Shown: piece after piece, positions 33,278-45,388 of the stretch | How positions within the stretch are numbered: the first letter of the stretch is position 1 | Layout of the letters: each line of letters starts with the position of its first letter | Assembly: GCA_900660155.1 (NCBI GenBank) | Contig: CABFPE010000228.1 | Span: 440,000-503,999 of the forward strand | Reading direction: 5' to 3' | Origin: Hofstenia miamia | Taxonomy: Eukaryota > Xenacoelomorpha > Acoela > Hofsteniidae | Length of the DNA stretch: 64,000 nt | The notes under the pieces: model-generated | Told to the model about the DNA's origin: nothing | Database searches by the model: none | What the model saw: the letters and a program-made list of their open reading frames with translations, nothing else | Made by a program: the position numbers and the translations under genes

Positions 33278-34446
33278 ACGGGTGAATACAAAAAAATTAA
33301 TTTCCTTGAATACGAACAATTCTGTTTTAATGAATTTAATTGGTAAACTGCTAAAAAGCATTCATAACAATTTTTAAACATACATCGCTGAATTTTTATA
33401 TTTTGAGGATATATTTAAAATGAGTAAACAACAACTTCTCCGAGATCGCATCGTACAATTCTATGATCAAAATAAAAGCAATGGAGAAAGTATTGTGGTG
33501 AACCATTCCATGCATGAGAATATTCCAAGGAATACAATATATAATATCCTAAAAATGCGGATGAGGGAGGAACAACAAGAAAAATGGCAAGCCACTTGCA
33601 ATGCAGTCAATCTCTCTTTACAAAAACACTTAAAAGACACACTACAATTGTTTGAAAGCCAAAGTCTCCCAGATACTCAGAGGACAACATCAAATTGATA
33701 AAAAAAGCAGACGAAACAAATCTACAATTTTTCAGCTGGAAAACCAATTGCTTTAGATGATCCTTTCAGGATACAATATGTATTTCTATGCAGAGAAAGA
33801 GGATTATACACTTAGTGCAAACAGAGTGAAATCCAAAAAGAAATTCGAACCAAATGTCATGCTGTGGCTGGCTATTAGTGAGAAAGGAATTAGTGAACCA
33901 CTCATTGTTCCGAGTGGTTTAGCAATAAATAAGGAATTGTACATTGAAAGATGCTTACGAGAACGACTGCTGCCATTTCTGCAAACGAAGCATCCTGATA
34001 ATCAATATGAATTTTGGCCTGATAAAGCATCACCCCACTATCCCGCATAACATTAAATTTTTTACAAGAACAATAGATACAATTCGTTCCAAAAAATATG
34101 AACCCAACCGATCTTCCCAAATGTCGACCAATTGAAGATGTTTTTGGCATGCTTACACAATTGGTATATGAAAATGGATGGATTGCCACAGATGTGAAGC
34201 AACTCACACGGAAGATAAAACGTTGTATAAAAAAACTGAATGATGAATCTGTACAGCGATTATTTTCATCAACAAGAAAGGAATTGAGAGACTGTTATAC
34301 AAATGAATCCTATGCTTGTATTCATTGATTTTTATTGAAGGAGTGAATCCCTATATTCACAAATAAACATTAATAATTGGCTTTTTATTTTTTCCCTTCC
34401 TTAAAGTGCTTGGAAATTTTGTCCAATTTTTTTTGTACTCACCCGT
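33278..34446 (+). mobile_element. Tc1/mariner-type element with degraded transposase
   Basis: Ends acgggtgaatacaaaaaaat (left) and the inverse of acgggtgagtacaaaaaaaa (right) are bounded by TA (33276-33277, 34447-34448). Length is 1169 bp. Three transposase pieces lie on the plus strand. 33420-33698 is an N-terminal helix-turn-helix ('HENIPRNTIYNILKMRM'). 33757-34050 is the core ('PNVMLWLAISEKGISEPLIV', 'YEFWPDKASPHYPA' around the second catalytic Asp). 34098-34328 has 'CRPIEDVFGMLTQLVYENGW', where the third acidic residue is expected (PIED). The segment around the first catalytic Asp is missing and stops interrupt, so it is inactive. Confidence 0.88.
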
Positions 34447-34875
34447 TAATTATTTTCTTTAATAAATAAGGTCTTTTTAGTAAAATTTTAACAGATATCA
34501 AGAACTAAAGCATAAATTTTTAAAATATTTCGAACCAAGAGCTCAAAATCCATAATACTGCTGTAGATTGTTTATGATATAAAAGTTTCAAGCGTTCTTG
34601 AGGTAATTTATTGAGTAGCACTTAGGGGTAATTTAAGAATATATAAGGGTGGATTAGGTGAAGAAAAGATGTCAAAAACACAAAGCAATATTCCCATTCA
34701 GATCCTAAACAAAGAACCGCAACATTATGATGATTTTCGAAGAGGATAAAATTTCACTTTCTAACTTAACTCCAATTGCATATATGAAGTTCCTATAATA
34801 TATTGATATTATTTCAACCTTCTTGAGCCCCATAATCAACAATAATAATAAGAATCTTCAACAATTCCTAACGCT

Positions 34876-35027
34876 ACCAAATCTGGGTGTTGTTTGAGTT
34901 GTAAAACGACCTGTTGATAATAAGAAGCACAAAATTACAAAGAGAGACGAAACCAAATCTGGGTGTTGTTTGAGTTGTAAAACGACCTGTTGATAATAAG
35001 AAGCACAAAATTACGAAGAGAGAAGAA
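34876..35027. repeat. 76-bp tandem duplication
   Basis: Unit starting accaaatctgggtgttgttt, two copies (34876-34951, 34952-35027) with one visible a/g difference. Confidence 0.9.
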
Positions 35028-35039
35028 ACCTCTCTATTT

Positions 35040-36116
35040 ATGGATGGACTCTAGGATAAAATAATTGTTTACAAAAAATGTCACTTTTTCTTTGTACAGT
35101 AAAAATGGCCATACTATATTTCGTGCAATCCATGTGGTTATGATTATATTTGGTGTGTCTGAAAAGTTTTAAGAATTTATACCTCATTTTAAAATTGAAA
35201 CGAGATTGTCAGAAATTGAGTCCAAGTTTTAAAATGTGTGGAATCAGTGAGATTATTCAATGGCTTAGTTTCCAGGTGTTCCAATAAACCTATTAGAGTA
35301 ATAATTTGTCAATAGTTATTTATTAATAATTAGCGAACTAAATTGGAGTGGCCAAGAATGAACAGAATATAAAATGGTAATCATGATTACAGAAATATCT
35401 AAAATTCATGACAGGTTGTAGAAAACGGTCATCAAAATTCTTGTGGTCACAATCGTATGTAAGAATTACTATGCAATTTAAACTAGTATTTTTGCGTTTG
35501 CTAATTATAATATTTTCAGCTTATTTTAGGTATTTCAAGAAAGAATGTATACACACTCACGCAATTCATAGAAACGGTTGAAGGCATCGTTATAGTATCC
35601 TACTTAATATCATGAGCAAATTAATAGCACGATAAATTTTAAAGTAATATTAAAATATTTAATGATCAAAAATCATCTGAATATAGGATTGCATGTTTTT
35701 TCAGAAATGAATTTTGCATGATGCTTCTTATTTTTGGACAGGCGAACATAAGCAAGGCGGAGAATAATAATAAGCTAAACTCTGAAATCTCAGCATTTCC
35801 TTTCAAATCGTTTGTTTCGTAAAATAAAATTATGATGAATTAAGAGCTAAGCCGCTTTAGAAAATACGCTCGGTTCTACACAGGTTGCGTTTTAGAACAA
35901 ACTGAGATTTGTTTTCAAAAGCAAAATGGGTGCAAACCAAATGTAAATAATACCCACATTTTCTAAACCAAATCTTAATAGTTCTAAATCATCATACACC
36001 ATAATACGATTTCTTCCGTCTGAAATTATGTTCTGAGAAAAGCCATATTTTGCATTCCCACGGCCCATTTGATCTTCATTTTTCCAATTTTGACCAATAC
36101 CTGCTGCCCGATTATT
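35040..36116 (-). CDS. Unrecognised gene, last three exons (allele 1)
   Basis: Minus-strand exons 35954-36116, 35561-35599 (39-nt microexon) and a terminal exon starting at 35289 join in phase. The product reads NNRAAGIGQNWKNEDQMG, 'RNRIMVYDDLELLRFGLENV', 'GYYNDAFNRFYEL', 'RLLEHLETKPLNNLTDSTHF' and 'KTWTQFLTI'. In this copy the frame then hits a stop (SFQF, stop) because a 57-bp segment replaces 53 bp found in the second copy. With the second copy's sequence the frame would continue through 'HILKNAYSLYFSLSVYNH' to a TAA near 35040. No domain is recognised. Upstream exons were not identified with certainty. A frame at 36785-37036 ('RYNDFRQLIRVGDTLKAL') may belong. Confidence 0.5.
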
Positions 36117-36232
36117 CTGAAGAAATATTAATACATGCGCAAAAATCCGGGATCAGGAGTAATTGGTCATTATAAAGTCACAGCATTAAAATTAATAGAT
36201 AAACTGCAAATCGATATGACTAAGCATATACA

Positions 36233-36480
36233 TCAGGGGTGTATTCGACGGGGGTTCAGCCCATCTTGTTAAATTTGACTGGGGCTCAGCCTCCATTGTG
36301 AAGGTTATATTATGGTTTGTGGTGTTGTATTTTAATGTTGAATAACAAAATTTGAGCCTCCATTGTGAAGGTTATATTATGGTTTGTGGTGTTGTATTTT
36401 AATGTTGAATAACAAAATTTGGTAAAAATATCACATAAAAATAACACTTCTCAAATATAGATCGCCTTATTGTTAATAAT
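36233..36480 (+). repeat. Interspersed non-coding repeat, copy 2
   Basis: Carries aggggtgtattcgacggggg, ttcagcccatcttgttaaat, ggggctcagcctccattgtg and the tail 'gtattttaatgttgaataac', in the same order as the inverted copy at 4128-4335. Within it a 67-bp piece is tandemly duplicated (36289-36355, 36356-36420). The allelic copy at 38575-38720 has the unit once. Confidence 0.5.
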
Positions 36481-36784
36481 TAAGAAATAAATCCCTGATA
36501 TACATGTATACACAAAAAACTCTGTCTATACAAATGAAAACCTTGAGAAAAAAACTTATTTCAGAAATTCCGGAATCGGGCGATTTAGTTTAGAAAAATC
36601 CCATTCCGATGCATCGCTAGTACCAACCAATTATGAATAACTAGTGAAAAACAATTTGGTAGAGCTTCAATAATTACGATTACGGATTGAGCTCCAACCA
36701 ATATACAATTTAATTGATGAAAACTATAAAATCTGATTGGTAGCCTTTATGATCTTGAACTTTTTTGTATAATCTGTATTCGCT

Positions 36785-37036
36785 TTAGAAGTTGTTACGA
36801 AATGAATAAAGTTTTATATACAAAACATTTATAGAAAGTGTATATAATCTCGAATTTAATGCTTTCAGTGTATCTCCTACTCGGATTAGCTGCCTGAAGT
36901 CATTATATCTAAGTAAAGCGTATGGAAGAGTATGGAGCTCTAATAAAATTAAAAAAATACAGCAATGCTCAAACTCAGCTCTTTTAGAGTTTCCAAGATC
37001 GCCTTTATATTTATTTATATGAAAACTAAAATTCAA
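36785..37036 (-). CDS. Possible exon of the gene at 35040-36116
   Basis: On the minus strand an acceptor (gaattttag) precedes an 80-codon open frame with 'KYKGDLGNSKRAEFEHCCIF', 'LELHTLPYALLRYNDF' and 'RQLIRVGDTLKAL', ending in a stop. Composition is protein-like in the first 60 codons and AT-driven afterwards. No consensus donor is obvious before the stop. It is either a terminal exon, an exon with an unusual donor, or a retroelement remnant. The same frame recurs at 39063-39314 in the duplicated copy. Confidence 0.35.
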   Translation of the reverse strand: MNFSFHINKYKGDLGNSKRAEFEHCCIFLILLELHTLPYALLRYNDFRQLIRVGDTLKALNSRLYTLSINVLYIKLYSFRNNF

Positions 37037-37456
37037 AAACGTTTTCAGAAGCCAAATATTAAATTGAAGTCACACCATTAACAAACTCGTAATGAAATTG
37101 AATTATGGGAAAAAGTACAAATTTTAGACATTTTGTTGATTTATGAGAAATTACTATAGAAACATTAATTTTGCCGTACATGACAATTATATATCATCAT
37201 ATTTACTGTGTAAGACCAAAATATAAAATATATCTTAAATTTTCAAAAAAAACTAATACATGTATGATTCATGAATTAGTATTAGTTTCATTAATTGCGT
37301 TTGCCATTGTTTTTTAGATCATACAAAATCATGTTAATGCAATTATACTATTCCAGTGCCTCTGATTTTTAAGGAAATTCATGATATTGCAAAATCAACA
37401 AAGGGTTCTGTCATTTTGATTTTGAATTGTTTACAGAAATGTATTAATCAGAACAN

Positions 37457-38460
37457 GCCATACTATATTTCGTGCAATCCATGTGGTTATGATTATATAC
37501 GCTTAGAGAGAAATATAATGAATAAGCATTTTTCAAAATATGAAGGTATATTGTCAGAAATTGAGTCCAAGTTTTAAAATGTGTGGAATCAGTGAGATTA
37601 TTCAATGGCTTAGTTTCCAGGTGTTCCAATAAACCTATTAGAGTAATAATTTGTCAATAGTTATTTATTAATAATTAGCGAACTAAATTGGAGTGGCCAA
37701 GAATGAACAGAATATAAAATGGTAATCATGATTACAGAAATATCTAAAATTCATGACAGGTTGTAGAAAACGGTCATCAAAATTCTTGTGGTCACAATCG
37801 TATGTAAGAATTACTATGCAATTTAAACTAGTATTTTTGCGTTTGCTAATTATAATATTTTCAGCTTATTTTAGGTATTTCAAGAAAGAATGTATACACA
37901 CTCACGCAATTCATAGAAACGGTTGAAGGCATCGTTATAGTATCCTACTTAATATCATGAGCAAATTAATAGCACGATAAATTTTAAAGTAATATTAAAA
38001 TATTTAATGATCAAAAATCATCTGAATATAGGATTGCATGTTTTTTCAGAAATGAATTTTGCATGATGCTTCTTATTTTTGGACAGGCGAACATAAGCAA
38101 GGCGGAGAATAATAATAAGCTAAACTCTGAAATCTCAGCATTTCCTTTCAAATCGTTTGTTTCGTAAAATAAAATTATGATGAATTAAGAGCTAAGCCGC
38201 TTTAGAAAATACGCTCGGTTCTACACAGGTTGCGTTTTAGAACAAACTGAGATTTGTTTTCAAAAGCAAAATGGGTGCAAACCAAATGTAAATAATACCC
38301 ACATTTTCTAAACCAAATCTTAATAGTTCTAAATCATCATACACCATAATACGATTTCTTCCGTCTGAAATTATGTTCTGAGAAAAGCCATATTTTGCAT
38401 TCCCACGGCCCATTTGATCTTCATTTTTCCAATTTTGACCAATACCTGCTGCCCGATTAT
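37457..38460 (-). CDS. Unrecognised gene, last three exons (allele 2, cut by N)
   Basis: Second copy of the exons at 35040-36116. The terminal exon begins at 37634 and stays open through 'LTIYLHILKNAYSLYF' and 'NHNHMDCTKYSM' to the N at 37456. This copy lacks the segment that truncates the frame in copy 1, so it is probably the intact allele. The rest of its 3' end must be taken from 35040-35107. Confidence 0.5.
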
Positions 38461-39739
38461 TCTGAAGAAATATTAATACATGCGCAAAAATCCGGGATCA
38501 GGAGTAATTGGTCATTATAAAGTCACAGCATTAAAATTAATAGATAAACTGCAAATCGATATGACTAAGCATATACATCAGGGGTGTATTCGACGGGGGT
38601 TCAGCCCATCTTGTTAAATTTGACTGGGGCTCAGCCTCCATTGTGAAGGTTATATTATGGTTTGTGGTGTTGTATTTTAATGTTGAATAACAAAATTTGG
38701 TAAAAATATCACATAAAAATAACACTTCTCAAATATAGATCGCCTTATTGTTAATAATTAAGAAATAAATCCCTGATATACATGTATACACAAAAAACTC
38801 TGTCTATACAAATGAAAACCTTGAGAAAAAAACTTATTTCAGAAATTCCGGAATCGGGCGATTTAGTTTAGAAAAATCCCATTCCGATGCATCGCTAGTA
38901 CCAACCAATTATGAATAACTAGTGAAAAACAATTTGGTAGAGCTTCAATAATTACGATTACAGATTGAGCTCCAACCAATATACAATTTAATTGATGAAA
39001 ACTATAAAATCTGATTGGTAGCCTTTATGATCTTGAACTTTTTTGTATAATCTGTATTCGCTTTAGAAGTTGTTACGAAATGAATAAAGTTTTATATACA
39101 AAACATTTATAGAAAGTGTATATAATCTCGAATTTAATGCTTTCAGTGTATCTCCTACTCGGATTAGCTGCCTGAAGTCATTATATCTAAGTAAAGCGTA
39201 TGGAAGAGTATGGAGCTCTAATAAAATTAAAAAAATACAGCAATGCTCAAACTCAGCTCTTTTAGAGTTTCCAAGATCGCCTTTATATTTATTTATATGA
39301 AAACTAAAATTCAAAAACGTTTTCAGAAGCCAAATATTAAATTGAAGTCACACCATTAACAAACTCGTAATGAAATTGAATTATGGGAAAAAGTACAAAT
39401 TTTAGACATTTTGTTGATTTATGAGAAATTACTATAGAAACATTAATTTTGCCGTACATGACAATTATATATCATCATATTTACTGTGTAAGACCAAAAT
39501 ATAAAATATATCTTAAATTTTCAAAAAAAACTAATACATGTATGATTCATGAATTAGTATTAGTTTCATTAATTGCGTTTGCCATTGTTTTTTAGATCAT
39601 ACAAAATCATGTTAATGCAATTATACTATTCCAGTGCCTCTGATTTTTAAGGAAATTCATGATATTGCAAAATCAACAAAGGGTTCTGTCATTTTGATTT
39701 TGAATTGTTTACAGAAATGTATTAATCAGAACACTATGT

Positions 39740-42480
39740 CTTTAAATAATGTCCTCCCTAACTCCCTAATTCACAATATGCATGCTAGAATTAAATTTTC
39801 AAGTACAATTTGTTTAGATGAAGCAGAATTGTGGTTTTCACACAGCTTCCTGCTTCTACCAATTCTATTCAGAAAAGCCCTTGTATTGTATTGTGGATGA
39901 AGAAAATTCAGCCATACTCTATACAAAATATATAAAATAAGTACAAAGCTGCATATAATAAACTAACATGAACCCTAAATGGATTCAGATCCATACATTA
40001 AATCAATTTTAGCATGAGTTAATTTATTTTATTACTAAGAATATGTTAATAAGTTAAGTATATTAGTGGGTGAAGTCATACTATAAATAAATTTTGAAGA
40101 ATCAACACATTCACCACATTCAGAAATTTTTGGAATTTTTTATGGTGCCTATTAATTTAATCTCACTAAATATTAAACATATCTGGCTCAGAAATCACCT
40201 GCTTTTTCATTTTCAACATTAAGCCACATCTGATCACTTAGTTGGTCTATTTATAGAAAAAAATTGTTGAAACCAGTGTCATGGGCTTTAGAAAACTTTA
40301 TTATATTAACAATAGGCATAAGAGGAATTTAAAAGTAATTTTTCAAAAAATTGGATCTTCCATTGAAAAGTTACTAATTGTATGTAATAAATTTAATAAT
40401 GTTTATCAAGAATTTTCACAATAACAGTGAGGCCCACATACTTATTGATGTGTCATTATTTCAATATTTTTTGCAAAATTTCTTTATCAAATATGGACAA
40501 AACCAATTGCAATTGCTCCTTTATGGATGCAGTTTAAACTAAATTAAAAATAAAGTGTTGAAAAAAAAAATATAAGTGTATTTGAAAATTTTTAATTGCT
40601 TAATAAAAGTAAAGAAATTTTTATTTTGTCGCATGCTGCTCTTCCAAAGTAAAATGATGTTGACCTACAAGCACCAGCCTTTTGGAATTTTGTTTTTCCT
40701 GCATAACAAAGTATATAAAAAGTAGTTATGTCATTTATAAAAAGTAGTTATGTCATTCTGCCTTTGACAAAAAATCAGTCTATTCTAAAGAAGAATAAAT
40801 ATGATTGGAACAACATGCAGTTACATCATTTTTAGAAGTATTGATTGTTATGTTTGTGGATGAATGGGAAGAAGAATAGTTTTATGCATTGGCATACTAA
40901 TGGCAAGAACCAAGAAATCCCTATGATGAACTATAGTAGACAGGCATCAGGCTAGGTGTGACATCCACATGGTAACTGATTACTGCTGGCATCTTCAAGG
41001 TGATTGTCCCAAGTCATCATTATCAAGAAAATCATACAAGACACAATTTACTAACATTGATTAACAATGCATTCTCATGCTATAAATATAAAAATACTCC
41101 TCTGTGTGCAAAGGAATATGACTACAGAAACTGTTTTTGAATCTTGTTTTTTGTTTCATTCACTATTTAAAGTTGTATGATGCTTAATGTAGAATCACTG
41201 GGTTGAATCTACAGAGAACTTTGCCAGAGGACTTAAGGTCAAAGCAGAAGGTCTCTGCGGTGAACATATACTAGAGCAACAGTGATTCTAGTGTACAAGA
41301 GAACATGGTTAAACTATTTCTCTATTTACAGATGCTTGGGTGTCTTATATACAATATTTACAATATTTCCAAAATGAAAACAACTAGTCAACCCAAAACA
41401 GCATGATCTGGCTGATAAATAACAACAACTACTGACTGATGTTACATTAAGGGCACAATTTTTAACAAAATCATTATTGCAATATGCATGCTATTTGCAC
41501 ATTAGCAGAGAAATGTGTTTGCTAAGTTTTTCAAGCCAGTAATACTGTAAATGAAAAAGCCTTAAACATGCTGCTTTGACAACATTGCAAAAATTTTATT
41601 ACTATTTTTGCCCCCCAAGATTTCAATATCTCAAACAAACAGTTACCATTTTTATATTTAGAATCCTTAAAATACCCATTAAAATATCCCTGCAAACAAG
41701 CTAGTGGTCATCAATGTGGAACAAAAGAATTAGAAATTACCCTTTCAATGTCTTAATTTTTGAATTTATTCAAAAGTTGAAATTTAGTTAATAGCCCTTG
41801 CTAGTTCTTTTTGACATCATCCATTATCTTGAATCCAACTGAGTGAACCTTAACAGGGCCTAGCAAAGCTATTTGACTAAGTTTGCTAAAACTTGGCATG
41901 AATGAAATTTGAAGATCAATGACAATATTTTGTCATGTGTAAATTAAAATATTTATGACTATTTATGAAATTCAGCCTTGACTATAACTTTGCTCTATGT
42001 CGATTTCAAGATAACTGATGCTGATAATAAGTACCAACCAACAGCCCGATTTTGTTTGGTTAAAAATTAACTAACGAAATGAACTGCCATTTTATTAGTG
42101 TTTTTTTCTATCATTTAGGATGCAATTCAATTCTGGTTGCTGGTGGTATTCTGCATTAACTTCAAATTTTGAAATCAAATGAATTTGTAATATTTCTTTC
42201 AACATGCAATTGTATATGCATCAACTGTGTTTTCAGGTAATTTGAATGCATTTCTCTCCGTTAACCGCAGATAGAATAGAATGTATTTTTCTGATGCGTA
42301 AGAGTAAAAAGTAACAAATTAGTATTATCACTGCATCAGTGGGATCTTCCTATAGGTAATGAGCCTTTACATTGAGTGCCTAAGGAAGTTTAAAAAATCA
42401 GATCTGATAATTTTTCGTTTGTGACAACAAATAATTAATATGAATAAAATTTCTGTAGAAATTCCATCATACGCTACCGA
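39740..42480. other. 2.7 kb AT-rich DNA without a supported gene
   Basis: No frame above about 60 codons with recognisable content. A 22-bp tandem repeat (ttataaaaagtagttatgtc) occurs twice at about 40717-40760. Some short GT/AG-bounded segments exist but none forms a consistent exon chain. Confidence 0.5.
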
Positions 42481-42985
42481 TTTACCCAATTTGAGCCTTT
42501 ACAAAATATTTAAAACTTCTTTGTTATAGGTGGGGAAAAACATATTTTGATCATTCCACTTTATTTGTTCGAGATAGGAAGTCTTATTTTTTGCAGCTGG
42601 GATTGATTTAACTATATTTTCACCTATATAGACAAAAGCAATGTTAAACAATTTTGCGACGTTTGTAGGTTCTGTCACATCTTTACCTCCAATTTTCAGT
42701 AAAAGTCGTTTCATTTTCACACGTCCAGTTCTCTATAAAACTTACTTTTCATTGTAATACTATTTTTTACTATTTTTAATAAGCTTTCTTACTTCCGTTC
42801 TTGATTTTTAGAAAAGCTCTTTATTTTTTGGGGTTGGTAATTTTCGATAAGTTTTATACCTTTTAATTTGTTTAGCAACAGCCTTTTCTATACTATTGTT
42901 CATCCAGGGATTTGCACTATCATGTTTATTAATTTCTTTTGTAGTTGAATATTGCTCAGTTGTGTCAAGTAAGGTCTCCATGAAT
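42480..42985 (-). mobile_element. Outer LINE, region between endonuclease and RT (minus strand)
   Basis: Minus-strand translation gives 'CTFMETLLDTTEQYSTTKEI', 'SANPWMNNSIEKAVAKQIKR' and 'IGGKDVTEPTNVAKLFNIAF', ending 'SYLEQIKWNDQNMFF'. This is the linker typical of CR1/Jockey ORF2 upstream of RT. A stop separates the parts. It continues on the other side of the inserted LINE at 45941-46720. Confidence 0.7.
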
Positions 42986-43106
42986 GTGCAAAAACTATAT
43001 TCAAGACGAAGTTAAACCATTTGAGAAGAAATTTGATTCGGCGTTTACTTATTTGGCGCAGCAACTTAAAGTCATGTAAACATAAACAGTAAGACCTGAT
43101 CAGCCT

Positions 43107-43523
43107 TTGGGCATCAGAATTCAGAATATCCCAGAGAACAAGGAACCAAATACCAGATCCGAGAGGCTTGATAATGACCTAGCGAAAGCCAGTGAAATAA
43201 TCGAGCATGTGATTGGAGATAAAGTAAACATATCAGATTGCTTCCGAGCTGGAAAATTCAATGAAAGAAGACCCAGGCTCTTAATTGTTCGTTTCAGCAG
43301 CGTGTGGACTACCCGAAAAATCCTTTCGAGATCCTATTGTCTTAAAAACTTCAAAGAAACTGTTTACCTTTCAAAGGAACTGACCAGAGAGGAAATGAAT
43401 ATTGAGCGCACTTTGTTGAAGAAGCGATATGAGATGATAGCTAACGGGACGCCGAGAGCATCAGTGAAAATAAGAAACCTCAAGTTGTTCGTCGATGGAC
43501 AAGAAGTAAACACATCCTGTTGA
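43107..43523 (+). pseudogene. LINE ORF1 C-terminal domain
   Basis: The frame reads 'IRIQNIPENKEPNTRSERLD', 'IIEHVIGDKVNISDCFRAGK', 'RRPRLLIVRFSSVWTTRKIL' and 'ELTREEMNIERTLLKKRYEM'. The order 'I.NIPE ... I.DCFRAGKF ... RPR.L.VRFSSVW' is that of the RNA-binding ORF1 protein of many animal LINEs. The start is truncated, and a shorter related frame extends upstream to about 43020. ORF2 begins 21 nt after the stop. Confidence 0.65.
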
Positions 43524-43544
43524 CTAGATGAAAGAATCCGATTC

Positions 43545-44087
43545 ATGCTGCTCAATGCCAGATCCTTGAAAAAACCTAATGCTGTCTATCACCTGTCTGC
43601 TGATATAACTAGTCAATCCTTGAAAGCCTGCTTTATAACAGAAACATGGCTTACCAATGAAATTGATGACAGTTTTGTTGCTATCGTGAACTTTAAACTG
43701 TTTCGACACGACCGACCCAATTTAAATAGCAGTAAAAATGTTGGTGGAGGAGTCCGTGTCTTTAGTCATCAATCCTTAGAATGTAATCAATTATATCCGC
43801 AAGGCTTTGAGTCTTTCGAGGTGCTGTTTGTCAATTACACCAAATATCTTATATGCTATCTATACTACTCCCCTAACGCCTCAGTAATGAATGAAGTTTC
43901 CGACCATATCGTGGAGTCTGTTGAAAGTTTTATGCGTACCAATCGATTTGACAATTTTATTCTTTGTGGCGATTTTAATGAATTCAATCCGGAGCGCGTA
44001 ATTGCCGACTGTGGTTTAATTCAACTTAATTTTGATTCGACTCATGGAAGTAAGACATTTGGTTTATATGACTTACCGATCGGCTGA
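43545..44087 (+). pseudogene. LINE ORF2 endonuclease domain
   Basis: The 180-codon frame has 'LLNARSLKKPNAVYHL' (catalytic Asn region), 'KACFITETWL' (the Glu-containing motif), 'GGGVRVFS', 'YLICYLYYSPNASVMNEV' and 'FILCGDFNEF' (Asp-Asn metal site), all in the order of apurinic-type endonucleases of CR1/Jockey LINEs. The C-terminal catalytic Asp-His region is lost to a frame change at about 44090. Confidence 0.8.
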
Positions 44088-44680
44088 AAATATCTGCACT
44101 TATCAATCCGTAGTTTGCACCGACATAAAGGTGTCATATGGAGTGTACCCGGCTCTAGTAACAAAGTTAATAACATTTCAAAATTCAATTTCGCCCCTAT
44201 TTACTGGTCGACAAATGTTGATGAAGCAGTACAGCAATTAGAGGATATAGTTTTTGCCGTGTATGAGGCGTCTTGCCCGCTTAGACAGGTTGTTCTTCAT
44301 GAAAAAGATCCTGTGTATATTACTCCAGTAGTGAAAATCCTTCTCAAGAAAAAGAACAGACTCTTGAGAAAGAATCGTTTTTCTGATGCGAAACAAATTG
44401 ACGTCGAAATTCGAAATCGGATTAAACAGAATGGCAGAGACAATGGGAAGATTGGAAGCAGAATGTGGTGGCAGAATGTTATGAGCTACATGTCAGGTCA
44501 GGCCAAGACCGAGTGTGCTTTTTCAGCCGAGCAGTTAAACTAGTATTTCAACTCTTTCTCATAGGAAGGAGAAAGTATTAATATTCCAGATGATCTGCCT
44601 TCCTCACATTTTCCTTTTTTTTCACTGCTGATGAGGTTTATCGGTATCTTGTTCGGGTCAAAAAGACAGCAAACGAAAAC

Positions 44681-45388
44681 ATGGGCTTGCCTTACTGGAT
44701 TGCCAAGTACGCTGCGCCATTTCTTGCTCAACCTCTGTGTTCTATCTTTAATTTATCCATCGCAAAAAGCCAATTGCCATCCAAATGGAAAATTTCCCAA
44801 ATTCCGGTACCGAAGATTACTAATCCCAGCGAACTAAAACATCACCGCCCTGTTTCAATTACTCCAGTTTTTTCCAGAGTATTTGAGCGTATGGTTTACG
44901 ATAAATTTGTTTGCAGAACTTATCAATCAACCCTTAACCATGGCCAATTCGGGTTCAGGAAATGCATTTCAACGAGTTGTGCGCTCATCAAGGTCCTTCA
45001 TTACATTCAACTTTGTCGCCACACGAGTAATTATTGTAGGATCATTGCCCTTGATATAACTAAAGCCTTCGACACGATCAGCCACAAATCTATTTCTGAT
45101 GGTTTTATGTCCTTGTAGCCCATGGTTGATTCCAATATTATCAAATGGTACCTGGATTTTATCTCGAATCGTCACCATTATACCTTCATTAATGGTATTT
45201 CATCTGGTTTACTTCCATCAAAGTGTGGAGTACCGCAGGGTACTATATGTGGCCCGATTTTGTTTAATATATCCATTGACGACACTTTCCGGATACCCAT
45301 AGTCGTCGATCACGCCAGCCTTTCAGGATTTGCAGATGATCTCACATCGGTCATCCCGGGCTTTTATGGTCGTCAATACTCTGGATAA
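44681..45388 (+). pseudogene. LINE ORF2 reverse transcriptase domain
   Basis: Two adjacent frames. The first has 'HHRPVSITPVFSRVFERMVY', 'GQFGFRKCISTSCALIKVLH' and 'IALDITKAFDTISHKSISDG' with the first catalytic Asp. The second has 'KCGVPQGTICGPILFNISID' and 'LSGFADDLTSV' with the FADD catalytic pair. One stop (TAG at 45117) separates them. Downstream 45620-45910 has 'LTYCCTVWGGA' and 'IDSVQKRAKNYG', the LINE C-terminal signature. Confidence 0.85.

Larger units (their letters stand above)
35108..39733. repeat. 2.3-kb direct duplication around a single N
   Basis: 35108-37455 and 37457-39733 match nearly throughout. The left copy ends at the N at 37456 and its continuation is found at 39734. 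The copies differ by a 67-bp tandem duplication present only in the left copy (36289-36420), by a 57/53-bp block near the start, and by single bases (for example tacgg versus tacag). These look like two haplotypes or unmerged contig ends. All features in one copy recur in the other. Confidence 0.85.

Noticed and set aside
37356-37577. 73-codon plus-strand frame across the N at 37456
   Set aside because: The frame joins two contigs. The uninterrupted counterpart at 39634-39900 has a different continuation.
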